A stretch of DNA of 54,975 nucleotides from Verrucomicrobiia bacterium (GCA_011525695.1 WYBX01000030.1:1-54975), one strand, 5' to 3'. Positions 9,110 to 17,029 are shown, counted from the stretch's first letter. The notes: generated from the sequence alone by a model not told the origin. Translations and numbers: made by a program.

Positions 9110-10330
9110 TCATTTCCATGGCGGCTGCCACCGGGTTGCCTCCACGCCGGTGATACCATCCTTGCCGGTGATGTAGTAGACGGAAACCAGGGTGCCGTCC
9201 GGCATCTCCGCCGAAATCGGATAACCATTGTCGCCCGGGCGACCGGCGCCGTCGGCGCGAAGGGTCACGATGTCATTCTCCCGCCAGGTCCGGCCGTCAT
9301 CGCGACTGACGCAGGCACGAATCCCAATCGGAGCATCCCGAAATCCATAGGTGCAAACCAGCCGTCCGTCACGCAGGCGCAGTAGGTGGGCGGGATGTCC
9401 GTGGAGAGGCGTCTCGACCGGCTCCGACCACGTCTTCCCGCGGTCCCGGGAATGGGCAGTCCACATCCGGGTTCCCAGCGCCGGCTCGGTCCGCATCATG
9501 GCCACGATGTCGCCATTGGCAGCCTGGACCAGCGCCGTTTCCCCGAAGCTGCGACCGCGCTGCGGGTCGGAGGCGATGGTCACAAAATCCCAGCTCCTCC
9601 CATCGTCCTCGCTGCGCAGGAGCCACGATTCGTAAAAACGGATCCGGGCGACGGGTTTGCCGTAAACGGCGCAGAGGAGCGTGCGCTCATCCAGCCGCAA
9701 ATCGGTCGCCGGATCGAGGAAGCCCATGATCAAGGCCTTCGGAGGGACGGAAATCTCCTGCTGCTGCCAGGTGGCGCCGTGGTCAGCACTCGTCCGCACG
9801 TAGCAACCATACGCATACGTGACGCGCCCGTCGGGCGAGTTGCGCACCTCGATGCCCCGCTCCTCGAACTCCGCCCGGCGGGAGGAATCGACATAGCGCC
9901 ACGCGTGCGCGTTCGGATCGACCAGCCGCCCGGGAGCAGAGGGCCCCGTCTGCCAGCTCGGATTCGGCTCCTCCCGCACGGCTCGCTGCCAGCTGCGCCC
10001 CCCATCGTGCGAGATGAACCGCATGGGCTCGCGGCGCGGCTCCAGGTGGCTGGACGTGACTCCCGCCCCGAAGTGCACGTACAGTGCTCCGGACGGATCC
10101 CGCAGTTGATAGAGGCGGGGGAACGCCGAGTACTGTCCTGCCTGCCGATAGATCACGACATGCTCGGCGCCGGAAACCGGCGGCGGCAGAGGTTCTGCGC
10201 CCAGGCCCGCAGGCGCCGCTGCCAGGATGGCGAGCGCAAGGGCGCACCTTGCGCCCAGGGGAATCAGGCCGAAGCGCCGCGGCGACGGCACGATCGTGAG
10301 GTGGTGCATCATGGCTGAAGACGATGGCAT
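9110..10330 (-). CDS. secreted Asp-box (BNR) sialidase-like protein, copy A
   Basis: This 406-residue paralog of copy B carries Asp-boxes SHDGGRSW, SADHGATW, SEDDGRSW, SRDRGKTW and SRDDGRTW. A signal peptide covers the hydrophobic run ALALAILAAAPAGLGA. Blade order and the segments YGKPVARIRFYE, VQAANGDIVAMMR and TPLHGHPAHLLRL match copy B, so the two probably arose by duplication and now flank the ferritin-like gene. ATGs at 10312 and 10309 are alternative starts. The expected location is periplasm or outer surface, with glycosidase or glycan-binding activity. A clear FRIP motif and the arginine triad cannot be assigned by eye. Confidence 0.85.
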   Translation of the reverse strand: MPSSSAMMHHLTIVPSPRRFGLIPLGARCALALAILAAAPAGLGAEPLPPPVSGAEHVVIYRQAGQYSAFPRLYQLRDPSGALYVHFGAGVTSSHLEPRREPMRFISHDGGRSWQRAVREEPNPSWQTGPSAPGRLVDPNAHAWRYVDSSRRAEFEERGIEVRNSPDGRVTYAYGCYVRTSADHGATWQQQEISVPPKALIMGFLDPATDLRLDERTLLCAVYGKPVARIRFYESWLLRSEDDGRSWDFVTIASDPQRGRSFGETALVQAANGDIVAMMRTEPALGTRMWTAHSRDRGKTWSEPVETPLHGHPAHLLRLRDGRLVCTYGFRDAPIGIRACVSRDDGRTWRENDIVTLRADGAGRPGDNGYPISAEMPDGTLVSVYYITGKDGITGVEATRWQPPWK

Positions 10331-10388
10331 GCTCCCGGAAGAAGTCTCCCCTCACGAGCTTGGCGCCCCAACAGGGAAGTCCCGCCAG

Positions 10389-10413
10389 CCCTCTCACGAA
10401 AGTCATGAGAGGG
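10389..10413. terminator. 8-bp hairpin between receptor and Asp-box gene
   Basis: CCCTCTCA and TGAGAGGG pair perfectly around a nine-base loop. The hairpin lies between the receptor stop and the Asp-box copy A start. No T-run follows, so it is more likely an mRNA-stabilising or attenuating hairpin than a full terminator. It could let the receptor be made in a different amount from the downstream genes. Confidence 0.45.
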
Positions 10414-10442
10414 TCATCCTTCGGGCGGACAGGCTTCTTGGA

Positions 10443-12671
10443 TTAGAACCGGCGGGTGTAACGCAGCTGGAATGTCCGTGGATCGCCGGCCCGGACAATG
10501 TTCCGGTTCACCGCGGAATCGGCATACCATTCGTCGGTCAAGTTACGCACTGACAAATGCAGCTCGTTTTTCGCCCAGGCATACCCTGCAAACCCATCCC
10601 ACGCATTGAATCCTGGGAGAAAGAAGGTATTGCCGGAATCGCCGGGCCGATCGCCGTAATCCCGGTAGGCGAGTCCCAGCTTCAAACCCTTCAGCACCCC
10701 GCGCGGAATTGTGTATGAGCCAAGGAACGTAAACTGACGGTTGGGAACATTGCGCGAGCGCAGCCCCGAGAGGGCATTCGCATCAATCCGTGCCCCACCA
10801 AACATCAGTTCCAAGCCAGCCACCGGGCTGAGGAGCAAATCCATCTCATAGCCCTTTTGATTGTCGCCGGGAACCTGCACCCGCCAGCCGAGGCTGGCCA
10901 GTGCCGGATCCGGATGCGAAAGGATCGTGTCCATATCCGTGCGATCGTAATAGGAAATGATCGCCGATATCTTTCCACCCAGGATCTCGAGCTTCGCCCC
11001 CACCTCATCCTGTTCCGACGTTGGCGGCGTGAAGGTGGTGCCATCGACATTCGCTGAAAAGACCGGTGTGAATGTTTCGGAACGGCTGTAATAGAGCGAG
11101 GCGTTCTCCCCGAAACGGAAGACCACGCCATACCGGGGAGTCCAGTGCGTGACGGCATCGGGATTGTTGGCAACCGACGTCAACCGGTTGAGACCGGACG
11201 AAGAATTCCGGTCGTGCCGGATGCCGGCCTGGAGGATCAGGCGTTCATTGAAGAAATAGGCCTGCTCCTGTACCGCGAACCCGAGATTGTCGCCCTCGGA
11301 ATGCGTGTTGCTGTTGAGATAGGTGGTGGTGGGCTGGCCGCCGTAGACGGGATTTTCGAGATCGAGCAGCGGAAGAACGTTCGTGTTGCTGCCGGTGGGG
11401 CCGCGTCCGAGGTACTGCAGCGTGTCACCGCTGCCCTCGGAGTACTGGGCCAGCGCGACCAGCTTGTGCGTGGTCGGCCCGAGTTTGAAATTCCAGGCCG
11501 AATCGAGTGCGATCGTCGTGCTCTTGCTGGGATTGGCCGAATTCCGCCAGCTGCGCTGCATGAAATATTTCCCGTCCACCTCCACCAAGTCACGCGGTAT
11601 GGTGGTTGGATCCTCATAGTAGCCATATTCGCCCGTGTATCCTGAGAGCCGGGCCGACCATGCGTCGCTGAAACGATGCGTCACCTCGAGATTGACCCGC
11701 GTCGCCTCCTCCCACTGAACCGAATAGGGCTCCGCATACGCCCGGGAGTGCGGAATGTTCAAATCGACCGAGATGGGATAGGGGCGCGCCGCCGTGGTGT
11801 AGGGTGGCAGCGTGAATATCTGCGTCCAGCCCTTGTAGTAGCGGTCATGAAAATCGGAAAATATGACCGTCGCGGTCGTGTCGGGTGAAATTTGCCAGCT
11901 GAACTCCGGCGCAATGAACCGGCGGCGGCCGAAACTGAAGTCCTGCTCGGCTTCGCGGGTCCAATAGGAACCAATCAACCGCGCGGCAAACTGCTGGTTG
12001 GCGCCAAACACGCGATTGATGTCGAGGACGCCACGATAATCGGCGAAGGAGCCTGCCTCGAGATCGATGTAGCCGCCGGACCGTTCAAAGCTCGGCTTCT
12101 TCATCGTCCGGTTCACCACCCCGCCAGAGGAGGTCGATCCGTAGATGACGGCGGATGGACCCTTCAGGATTTCGATCCGATCGAAAAGCGCCATGTCCAA
12201 CCCGGTGCCCTGGCTGGAGCCGACATCCGGCAGCCCATTGCTGTTGGGGTTGTTTACGTTTACACCGCGGATTGTGATCGTATCACTAGCCGATCCGCTG
12301 GTCTGGGTGACACCCGACATGTATCGCGCCACGTCGGAAATGCTCCGGGCAGCCACATCGCGGAGCAGGTTCTCGTTGATGACGGCAATATTCTGCGGAA
12401 TCTCCTTCAGCGCCATCCCCATCCGGGTGGCCCCGATGGACTGGGAACTCGAATAGCCCTTGTCGCGGGTGGTCAGCACCTCGAATACGCTCAACTGGAC
12501 GATCTTCTCCTCCTCTTCCTTTGCCGCTGGATCAGTTCCAGCCGACGTTGATTGAGTCGTTTGCTGGGCGAAACCGGGGGCACCGATCAGAAACAAGCCG
12601 AGAACGGCGATGACCGGCAGCCATCGGGACTCAGCGTAGCCAGACGCTTCAGGGTGTTGGTGTGTTATCAT
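10443..12671 (-). CDS. TonB-dependent outer-membrane receptor, siderophore-receptor type
   Basis: A 742-residue outer-membrane active transporter. A signal peptide (RWLPVIAVLGLFLIGAPGFA) is followed by a plug domain with the family pattern LKEIPQNIAVINENLLRD, YMSGVTQTSG and the TIRGVN strand. Then comes a beta-barrel ending in the required aromatic residue (LRYTRRF). The sequence type is that of siderophore receptors, but this subgroup is also used for other large ligands. As the promoter-proximal gene of a carbohydrate locus it probably imports oligosaccharide fragments. Start 12671 is chosen because the signal peptide follows it closely; ATG 12710 is possible. It is transcribed away from the GntR/FCD regulator across an operator-like region. 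Confidence 0.9.
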   Translation of the reverse strand: MITHQHPEASGYAESRWLPVIAVLGLFLIGAPGFAQQTTQSTSAGTDPAAKEEEEKIVQLSVFEVLTTRDKGYSSSQSIGATRMGMALKEIPQNIAVINENLLRDVAARSISDVARYMSGVTQTSGSASDTITIRGVNVNNPNSNGLPDVGSSQGTGLDMALFDRIEILKGPSAVIYGSTSSGGVVNRTMKKPSFERSGGYIDLEAGSFADYRGVLDINRVFGANQQFAARLIGSYWTREAEQDFSFGRRRFIAPEFSWQISPDTTATVIFSDFHDRYYKGWTQIFTLPPYTTAARPYPISVDLNIPHSRAYAEPYSVQWEEATRVNLEVTHRFSDAWSARLSGYTGEYGYYEDPTTIPRDLVEVDGKYFMQRSWRNSANPSKSTTIALDSAWNFKLGPTTHKLVALAQYSEGSGDTLQYLGRGPTGSNTNVLPLLDLENPVYGGQPTTTYLNSNTHSEGDNLGFAVQEQAYFFNERLILQAGIRHDRNSSSGLNRLTSVANNPDAVTHWTPRYGVVFRFGENASLYYSRSETFTPVFSANVDGTTFTPPTSEQDEVGAKLEILGGKISAIISYYDRTDMDTILSHPDPALASLGWRVQVPGDNQKGYEMDLLLSPVAGLELMFGGARIDANALSGLRSRNVPNRQFTFLGSYTIPRGVLKGLKLGLAYRDYGDRPGDSGNTFFLPGFNAWDGFAGYAWAKNELHLSVRNLTDEWYADSAVNRNIVRAGDPRTFQLRYTRRF

Positions 12672-12803
12672 GGGTAGGACGTATCTTGGGGTGTTTGCGG
12701 GAACGACCATTCGTGGGGTGGCTGGAAAAATCGTCGATTGCGGTCACAAGCCGACATTCGCTTGGCAGTAAGTTGGGGCACTTGCTTCGGGGACTCCGAA
12801 TGC

Positions 12804-12811
12804 GGTATACC
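12804..12811. promoter_or_regulatory. operator-like palindrome GGTATACC, site 1
   Basis: This is a perfect 8-base palindrome in the divergent promoter region. On the minus strand it reads TTTGGTATACC, which includes an extended -10 pattern (TGG then TATACC). A perfect TTGACA lies upstream on that strand (complement of 12833-12838), though at longer than ideal spacing. Binding here would block the receptor operon promoter. Confidence 0.55.
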
Positions 12812-12902
12812 AAATTCCCTGCAAAACCCGGTTGTCAACCCCTTTCTTGGCAACCGCGACTGAACATGCGAGGGGTTCCTCAATCAATTGCCCCTTCAAG
12901 CG

Positions 12903-12912
12903 TGGCATACCA
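12903..12912. promoter_or_regulatory. operator-like palindrome TGGCATACCA, site 2
   Basis: TGGCATACCA matches the other two sites at most positions, with one base breaking perfect symmetry. It lies between sites 1 and 3. FCD-type GntR regulators commonly bind short palindromes with TGGT and ACCA half-sites, so repeated copies here fit an operator array. Assignment is by pattern only. Confidence 0.5.
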
Positions 12913-12948
12913 TAGGGGCTTCCATGCGTTTTTGTGCCCTGCGCCCTA

Positions 12949-12960
12949 CCAGTATACCAA
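12949..12960. promoter_or_regulatory. operator-like palindrome CCAGTATACCAA, site 3
   Basis: The core GTATAC (12952-12957) is a perfect palindrome, followed by CAAAT as in site 1. On the minus strand it gives TTGGTATACT, an extended -10 with TATACT. The site is 64 bases before the regulator start, so it could serve both the divergent operon and autoregulation. Confidence 0.55.
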
Positions 12961-13023
12961 ATCTTCCAACGAGAAAAATGCATCCTTTTCAAGCCCCGCC
13001 CACCGGTGTTTGATTTTGCCGCA

Positions 13024-13785
13024 ATGCCGACACGCCGTCGCACCTTTGAACCTCGGATCGATCGCACCCCGCCCAATCTGCAGAAGCTGGTCCGGCTGAT
13101 CTTTTCCGAGGCGTACCTGCCGGGAGACCGGCTGGTCGAACGCGATCTCGCGAAGCAGCTCGAACTCAGCCGGATCCCCGTGCGGGAGGGGCTGCAGAAG
13201 CTCGTCTCCAAGGGCATCCTCCTCCGCGACAAGGTCAACCGCGGGCTGCGGCTGCGGGATTATTCCTCCGACGAGATCGTGCACCTCCATGAATACCGCG
13301 AGGCCATCGAGCTGGCCGCGGCCCGGGCCGCCTGCCACAACCGCACCGCCACGGAACTGGTGCAGCTGGATCTCATCTGCGATCAGATGCAGGCCGAGGC
13401 GGAGAACGCCCCCTCGCCGCGCTGGCTCGAACTCGACTGGCAGTTTCACCAGACGATGGTCGAGGCCAGCCGGAACGAGAGATTCATCAACGATTTTGAT
13501 CTGCTGATGATCGAGTGCAATTACGTGTTCTACCGGCTGCCCGAAACCCGGATCCCCGCCACCAGCCGCGAGAATCCCCTGCTGGCCACGCTCGTCCACG
13601 GCATCGTCGAGGCACATCGCAACATCGTGAAACTGCTCGAGACGCGGGACACCAATGGGATCGTCGAGGCCATGCGGCTGCACCTCGCGGGACTGAGCAA
13701 CCGGGTCCACCGCGACCTGGTGAAAAGCCAGCTCACGAACCGCGAGCAAAACCCAGCCGGCTCGGGACAGCGCAACAGCCGGTGA
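13024..13785 (+). CDS. GntR-family transcriptional regulator with FCD domain
   Basis: A 253-residue regulator. Residues about 10-72 form a GntR winged helix-turn-helix (LPGDRLVERDLAKQLELSRIP, then VREGLQKLVSKGIL). The rest is an all-helical FCD ligand domain with the usual metal-binding residues in DWQFHQTMVEAS, EAHRNIVKLLE and AMRLHLAGL. FCD regulators usually respond to organic acids or sugar acids, which agrees with the aldolase at the end of the divergent operon. The ATG at 13024 is chosen over 12934 because homology begins there and the earlier start would cross operator site 3. It is probably the repressor of the locus at 452-12671. Confidence 0.92.
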   Translation: MPTRRRTFEPRIDRTPPNLQKLVRLIFSEAYLPGDRLVERDLAKQLELSRIPVREGLQKLVSKGILLRDKVNRGLRLRDYSSDEIVHLHEYREAIELAAARAACHNRTATELVQLDLICDQMQAEAENAPSPRWLELDWQFHQTMVEASRNERFINDFDLLMIECNYVFYRLPETRIPATSRENPLLATLVHGIVEAHRNIVKLLETRDTNGIVEAMRLHLAGLSNRVHRDLVKSQLTNREQNPAGSGQRNSR

Positions 13786-13892
13786 CGAAGCGTGCCGCGC
13801 CGAAACCCAAGGCGGAAGATGTTCCGCAGCCGTTGTCCATCGAGGAGGGCGTCGAATTCGCGGACATTGGCGTGGATTCGCGGTTGAACTGA
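13782..13892 (+). CDS. possible 36-codon ORF coupled to the regulator
   Basis: A GTG overlaps the regulator stop as GTGA. It opens a 36-codon frame beginning MTKRAAPKPKAEDVPQPL and ending in the dispersed repeat at 13856-13892, which supplies the stop. The first 24 codons look protein-like (KRAAPKPKAE), so this may be the start of a gene truncated by the repeat. It is unrecognised and may equally be chance. Confidence 0.25.
   Translation: MTKRAAPKPKAEDVPQPLSIEEGVEFADIGVDSRLN
13856..13892. repeat. dispersed 37-bp repeat, copy 1
   Basis: ATTCGCGGACATTGGCGT followed by GGATTCGCGGTTGAACTGA. It matches 20677-20713 at most positions (ATTCGCG-A-ATTGGCGT-ATTCGCGGTTGAACTGA). Both copies lie between genes and read in the same direction. 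The sequence contains an internal ATTCGCG direct repeat. Confidence 0.7.
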
Positions 13893-13903
13893 AGTGCTCC
13901 GGC

Positions 13904-15595
13904 TCAGAACAACCGCGGCGCCCGGGCCTCCGGGGGCGGCGGAATCCCGAGCAGCCCCGCCAGCGTCGGCGCGATGGAGTCGGTGCCGACGCGCTCCACG
14001 TGCACCCCCTTCGGCACACCCCGCCCAAACCAGACCTGCGGGACGTGGGAATCATAACTGTACGGTGCCCCGTGGGTCGTGCCGGCCGGCGCCTTCGACA
14101 TGAAGTACGGCTTCGCCACGAAGACCAGATCGCGATCGTGCGGTGCATGGTAGCCGCGGCGCACCGCCGCCGCCAGCCCCTCGCCTTCGTCTGAAAGCGC
14201 GAGAATCTCGCCGCGCGTGAACCCCTGCGCAACGAACGGAACCCCCGCAATCGCCGGCTTCATCACCTGAGCCACCGCTTCCGCGGTGAGCTTCTTCGCG
14301 GCGAGCGTCGCGGGACGAAGATGATATCCATACCCGTCGCGCGTGAACCAGTACTCACCCGCCGCGAGCGGGCCGAAAGCAGCCGTGAGCGCCTGGTTCG
14401 CGGCTGCATCCACATCCGCCAGCCGGATCCGTCCCGCTGGAATGCCCGGCCGCAGCGCCTGCACCCGCTCCGGCATGGGCGCCGCCCCGTGATCCGCCGT
14501 GAGCACCACCACACAGTTCGCCAGCCCGACCTGCCGATCGATCGCATCGAGCAGCGCCGCAATCACGCGATCCAGCCGGAGCACCGCATCCATGACTTCA
14601 TGGCTGTCCGGTCCGTACGAATGCCCAATCGAATCGATGTTGGAAAAGCTCACGCATAGCAAATCCGTCGCCGCATGCCGGCCCAGGTCTTCCTCCCGCA
14701 GCGCCCGCTGCACGAACGCGCCGAGCACTTCGGCGCTGAAGGGCGAATTGTCGAACGCCGTGTAGTAGGACGATGAGACCGCGTCGCGCCCGCCAGTCAC
14801 CCGCTTGGGAAACGTGCGCGTGTATCCAAAGTCTACCGTCTCTCCCGGGGCGTCGTCAGGACCCTGGACGGCGTCGTAAACCGCCGGGTCGAGCAGCCGC
14901 TCCCACGTCTGGCCAAAGTATGCCTCCACCGGCTTCTCCGCGTTGTGGGCCGCCACCCAGTCCGGCAGCGCGTCGCGATAATAGCGCGACGTCACCATCC
15001 GGCCAAACTCATCCCAATACGCCGCGTCCGCCAGCTTGCCGCCGAGCAGGATCGCGGATCGGTCCTTGTTGGAAGCCGCAAACACCTTCGAGCGGGCGCC
15101 AAACCGCAGCTTCAACTGATCGGCCAGCGCCGTCGACTTCAGGTTGCGCGGCGACCGGCCGGTCTTTTCCGGCCGGGCCAGCGCCGCCGGCCCAAAGGCC
15201 GCCACCTCGATGCCCACGAGGGGAGCAGCCGGATCCTCCACGCTGTTGATCTGCTCCCACGCCTCCCGATCCAGCCACTCGTTGCCAATGATCCCGTGGA
15301 TGTTCGCGTGCACCCCGGTGCTGATCGTCGCATGCCCCGGCGCTGTCGCCGTCACCCCGTGGCGATGATGGTTGTCCTGGAAATCGGCCCCTTCCTCGAG
15401 CAGCCGCCTGAACCCGCCCGGCCCAAACCAGGGCCGGAACCGGACGAGGTAATCCGCGCGCAGCTGGTCCACGGCCATGATGACCGCCAGCCGGACAGGC
15501 GGCGGGGACTGCGGCTCGGGCGCGGGAGCTCCGGAAAGCAGCGCGGGAACGAGGCCAAGGACGGCCAGGGGCAGCAGGCGGGGGGACAGAGTCAT
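13904..15595 (-). CDS. exported alkaline phosphatase, PafA type
   Basis: A 563-residue phosphatase of the alkaline phosphatase superfamily. A signal peptide (LLPLAVLGLVPALLSGAP) is followed by metal ligand Asp43 (AVDQLRADYL) and a probable nucleophile Thr84 immediately before APGHATISTG. Further ligands lie in NIDSIGHSYGPDSHE, VLTADHGAAPMPE and HGAPYSYDSHVP. This Thr-nucleophile arrangement is characteristic of PafA-like enzymes, which hydrolyse phosphomonoesters with broad specificity in the periplasm. The start at 15595 puts the signal peptide at the N-terminus; the longer frame to 15649 adds an unlikely arginine-rich leader. It is convergent with the regulator region and follows a 42-bp palindrome. 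Confidence 0.88.
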   Translation of the reverse strand: MTLSPRLLPLAVLGLVPALLSGAPAPEPQSPPPVRLAVIMAVDQLRADYLVRFRPWFGPGGFRRLLEEGADFQDNHHRHGVTATAPGHATISTGVHANIHGIIGNEWLDREAWEQINSVEDPAAPLVGIEVAAFGPAALARPEKTGRSPRNLKSTALADQLKLRFGARSKVFAASNKDRSAILLGGKLADAAYWDEFGRMVTSRYYRDALPDWVAAHNAEKPVEAYFGQTWERLLDPAVYDAVQGPDDAPGETVDFGYTRTFPKRVTGGRDAVSSSYYTAFDNSPFSAEVLGAFVQRALREEDLGRHAATDLLCVSFSNIDSIGHSYGPDSHEVMDAVLRLDRVIAALLDAIDRQVGLANCVVVLTADHGAAPMPERVQALRPGIPAGRIRLADVDAAANQALTAAFGPLAAGEYWFTRDGYGYHLRPATLAAKKLTAEAVAQVMKPAIAGVPFVAQGFTRGEILALSDEGEGLAAAVRRGYHAPHDRDLVFVAKPYFMSKAPAGTTHGAPYSYDSHVPQVWFGRGVPKGVHVERVGTDSIAPTLAGLLGIPPPPEARAPRLF

Positions 15596-15709
15596 CGAAA
15601 AACGCGAAGAAAGAACGAGGACGCACCCGGAAAGCGAGCGCCTTCGCAAAAGAGCAGGCCGAAACCTGTCCGATTGGCAGCGAGCTCAGGCCCGGTACGC
15701 CACCATTCT

Positions 15710-15737
15710 GAATCCCTCACTGTGGAATCCCTCACTG
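15710..15737. repeat. tandem direct repeat of a 15-base unit
   Basis: GAATCCCTCACTG occurs at 15710-15722 and again at 15725-15737, two bases apart. It lies between the phosphatase and the isomerase genes, next to the long palindrome. No function is evident. Confidence 0.6.
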
Positions 15738-15757
15738 CGGGAGCCGAACGGGGCGGC

Positions 15758-15799
15758 TGAGCCAGATCGATGTCGTGATCACGACATCGATCTGGCTCA
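15758..15799. repeat. perfect 42-bp palindrome
   Basis: Bases 15758-15799 are a perfect palindrome: TGAGCCAGATCGATGTCGTG on the left arm and its exact complement on the right, with TGATCA at the centre and no loop. It starts four bases after the end of the sugar isomerase gene on the minus strand. A transcript would fold into a very stable 21-bp hairpin, so it may terminate or protect the isomerase mRNA. There is no T-run. Confidence 0.85.
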
Positions 15800-15803
15800 A
15801 TGC

Positions 15804-16727
15804 TCAGGACGTCGCCATCGCCGCGAGTGCGCCGCGCACGTACCCGATCGATTCGGCGAGCCCCGTCACCGGGTTCCCGGCCGTCTTCTCGTATTCGAAC
15901 GCGACGACGCCGTTATACCGGATCCCGAGCAGAGTCCTCAGGATGCCAGTGATATCGAGCCGTCCCGCACCCACCTCGATCGGAACATCGCGCTTGGCGC
16001 CCACGATCGCGATGCTGTCCTTGATGTGGATATCATAGACGCGCGAGGCGTAGCGCTTGATGTGCGCCACCGGATCCTCGCCGGTGCGGGCCGTATGGCC
16101 GACATCGACACAGAGTCCGATGCGTGAGTCGAGCGATTGGATCACGTCCATGGCCTCCTTCGCCGTCGGGTAAACCTCGTCCTCCGGGCCGTGGTTGTGG
16201 ATCGCGAGCTTCTGATCGTATTCGCGGGCGAATTTCTCGACCAGCTTGAGTGCGGCCTTCTCGGGCTTGCAGACCATGGTCTGCAGACCGGCGACGCGGG
16301 CATTCTCGAACGCCTGGCGCAGCTTGGTTTCGTCGTTGGGCAGATTGATCACCCCGGATCCGGTGATGGCGATCCCGGCCGCCTTGAATTTTGCCGCCAG
16401 CCCACCGACCACCTCGGGACTCTGATCCCAGGGGATGTGGAGCCGGAACACGCCCGCATTGACGATTCGCAGGACCTTGATCGTGGCGATCGCATCGTCG
16501 ATCGCGAGATTGCGCAGCGAATACGTCGCCACTCCGAGCCGGAGCCCGTGCTCGCGGCCGTCGGCCGACGGCTTCATCCGGGGTTCCAGGGTCGGGACGG
16601 GCGCGGTGGATTTGCCGGCCTTTTCCGCCGCCTGGGCGGTTTGGCCAAGCAGGGGAAGCGCCAGGGCGCCAAGGCTGGCATGCTTCAGAATCTCGCGACG
16701 GGTCAACTTCGTTGGATGTGGGTTCAT
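15804..16727 (-). CDS. Tat-exported sugar phosphate isomerase/epimerase-like TIM barrel
   Basis: A 307-residue member of the xylose isomerase-like TIM-barrel family. The N-terminus has a twin-arginine signal: TRREILKHASLGALALPLLG followed by AQA. Family signs include the strand LRLGVATYSLRNL, KLAIHNHGPEDEVYP, the metal-binding stretch IGLCVDVGHTARTGEDP, YDIHIKDS and a Glu in VVAFEYE. The start at 16727 places the twin arginine near the N-terminus; 16748 is an alternative. Tat export implies folding with a bound metal before export. Such proteins are common in Verrucomicrobiota and Planctomycetota, often without a known substrate. The gene stands alone between the phosphatase and RluA. Confidence 0.85.
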   Translation of the reverse strand: MNPHPTKLTRREILKHASLGALALPLLGQTAQAAEKAGKSTAPVPTLEPRMKPSADGREHGLRLGVATYSLRNLAIDDAIATIKVLRIVNAGVFRLHIPWDQSPEVVGGLAAKFKAAGIAITGSGVINLPNDETKLRQAFENARVAGLQTMVCKPEKAALKLVEKFAREYDQKLAIHNHGPEDEVYPTAKEAMDVIQSLDSRIGLCVDVGHTARTGEDPVAHIKRYASRVYDIHIKDSIAIVGAKRDVPIEVGAGRLDITGILRTLLGIRYNGVVAFEYEKTAGNPVTGLAESIGYVRGALAAMATS

Positions 16728-16943
16728 GGGGTGGGTTGAAGGGGTCATCACCATGCATGAATTGCAAGCCGCGCGACAGTGGAATGGCGAGCGTTCTTCC
16801 ACCGCCTCCTTGTCATAGCCGTATCGTCCAGCGCTTCCCAACGCGGGATGCCGATGCGCAAGACAGGGACCCTGTTCCGAACTGCATGTCGCCGGTCGGA
16901 GACCCAGCGCTTCCGAATTGGCCTGGGCCTGAAATGATGGGTC

Positions 16944-17003
16944 GGGCTTTCAGCCCTCGATATCGTCCAACGAAGTTCCTGGGCCGGCGGCCCAGGCTGG
17001 GAT
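16944..17003. repeat. composite twin-hairpin intergenic repeat
   Basis: Two hairpins lie 21 bases apart: GGGCT-TTC-AGCCC (16944-16956) and CCTGGGCC-GGC-GGCCCAGG (16978-16996), followed by CTGGGATGAG. The layout is that of short interspersed elements seen many times per genome in some environmental bacteria. It occupies most of the non-coding gap before the RluA stop. The rest of 16728-17029 shows no gene. Confidence 0.7.
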
Positions 17004-17029
17004 GAGGACGCGCCGTTGGCGCTTTCGGC

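Noticed and set aside
13904..15649. Longer start for the phosphatase at 15649
   Set aside because: It adds an Arg/Ser-rich leader before a normal signal peptide; ATG 15595 is better.
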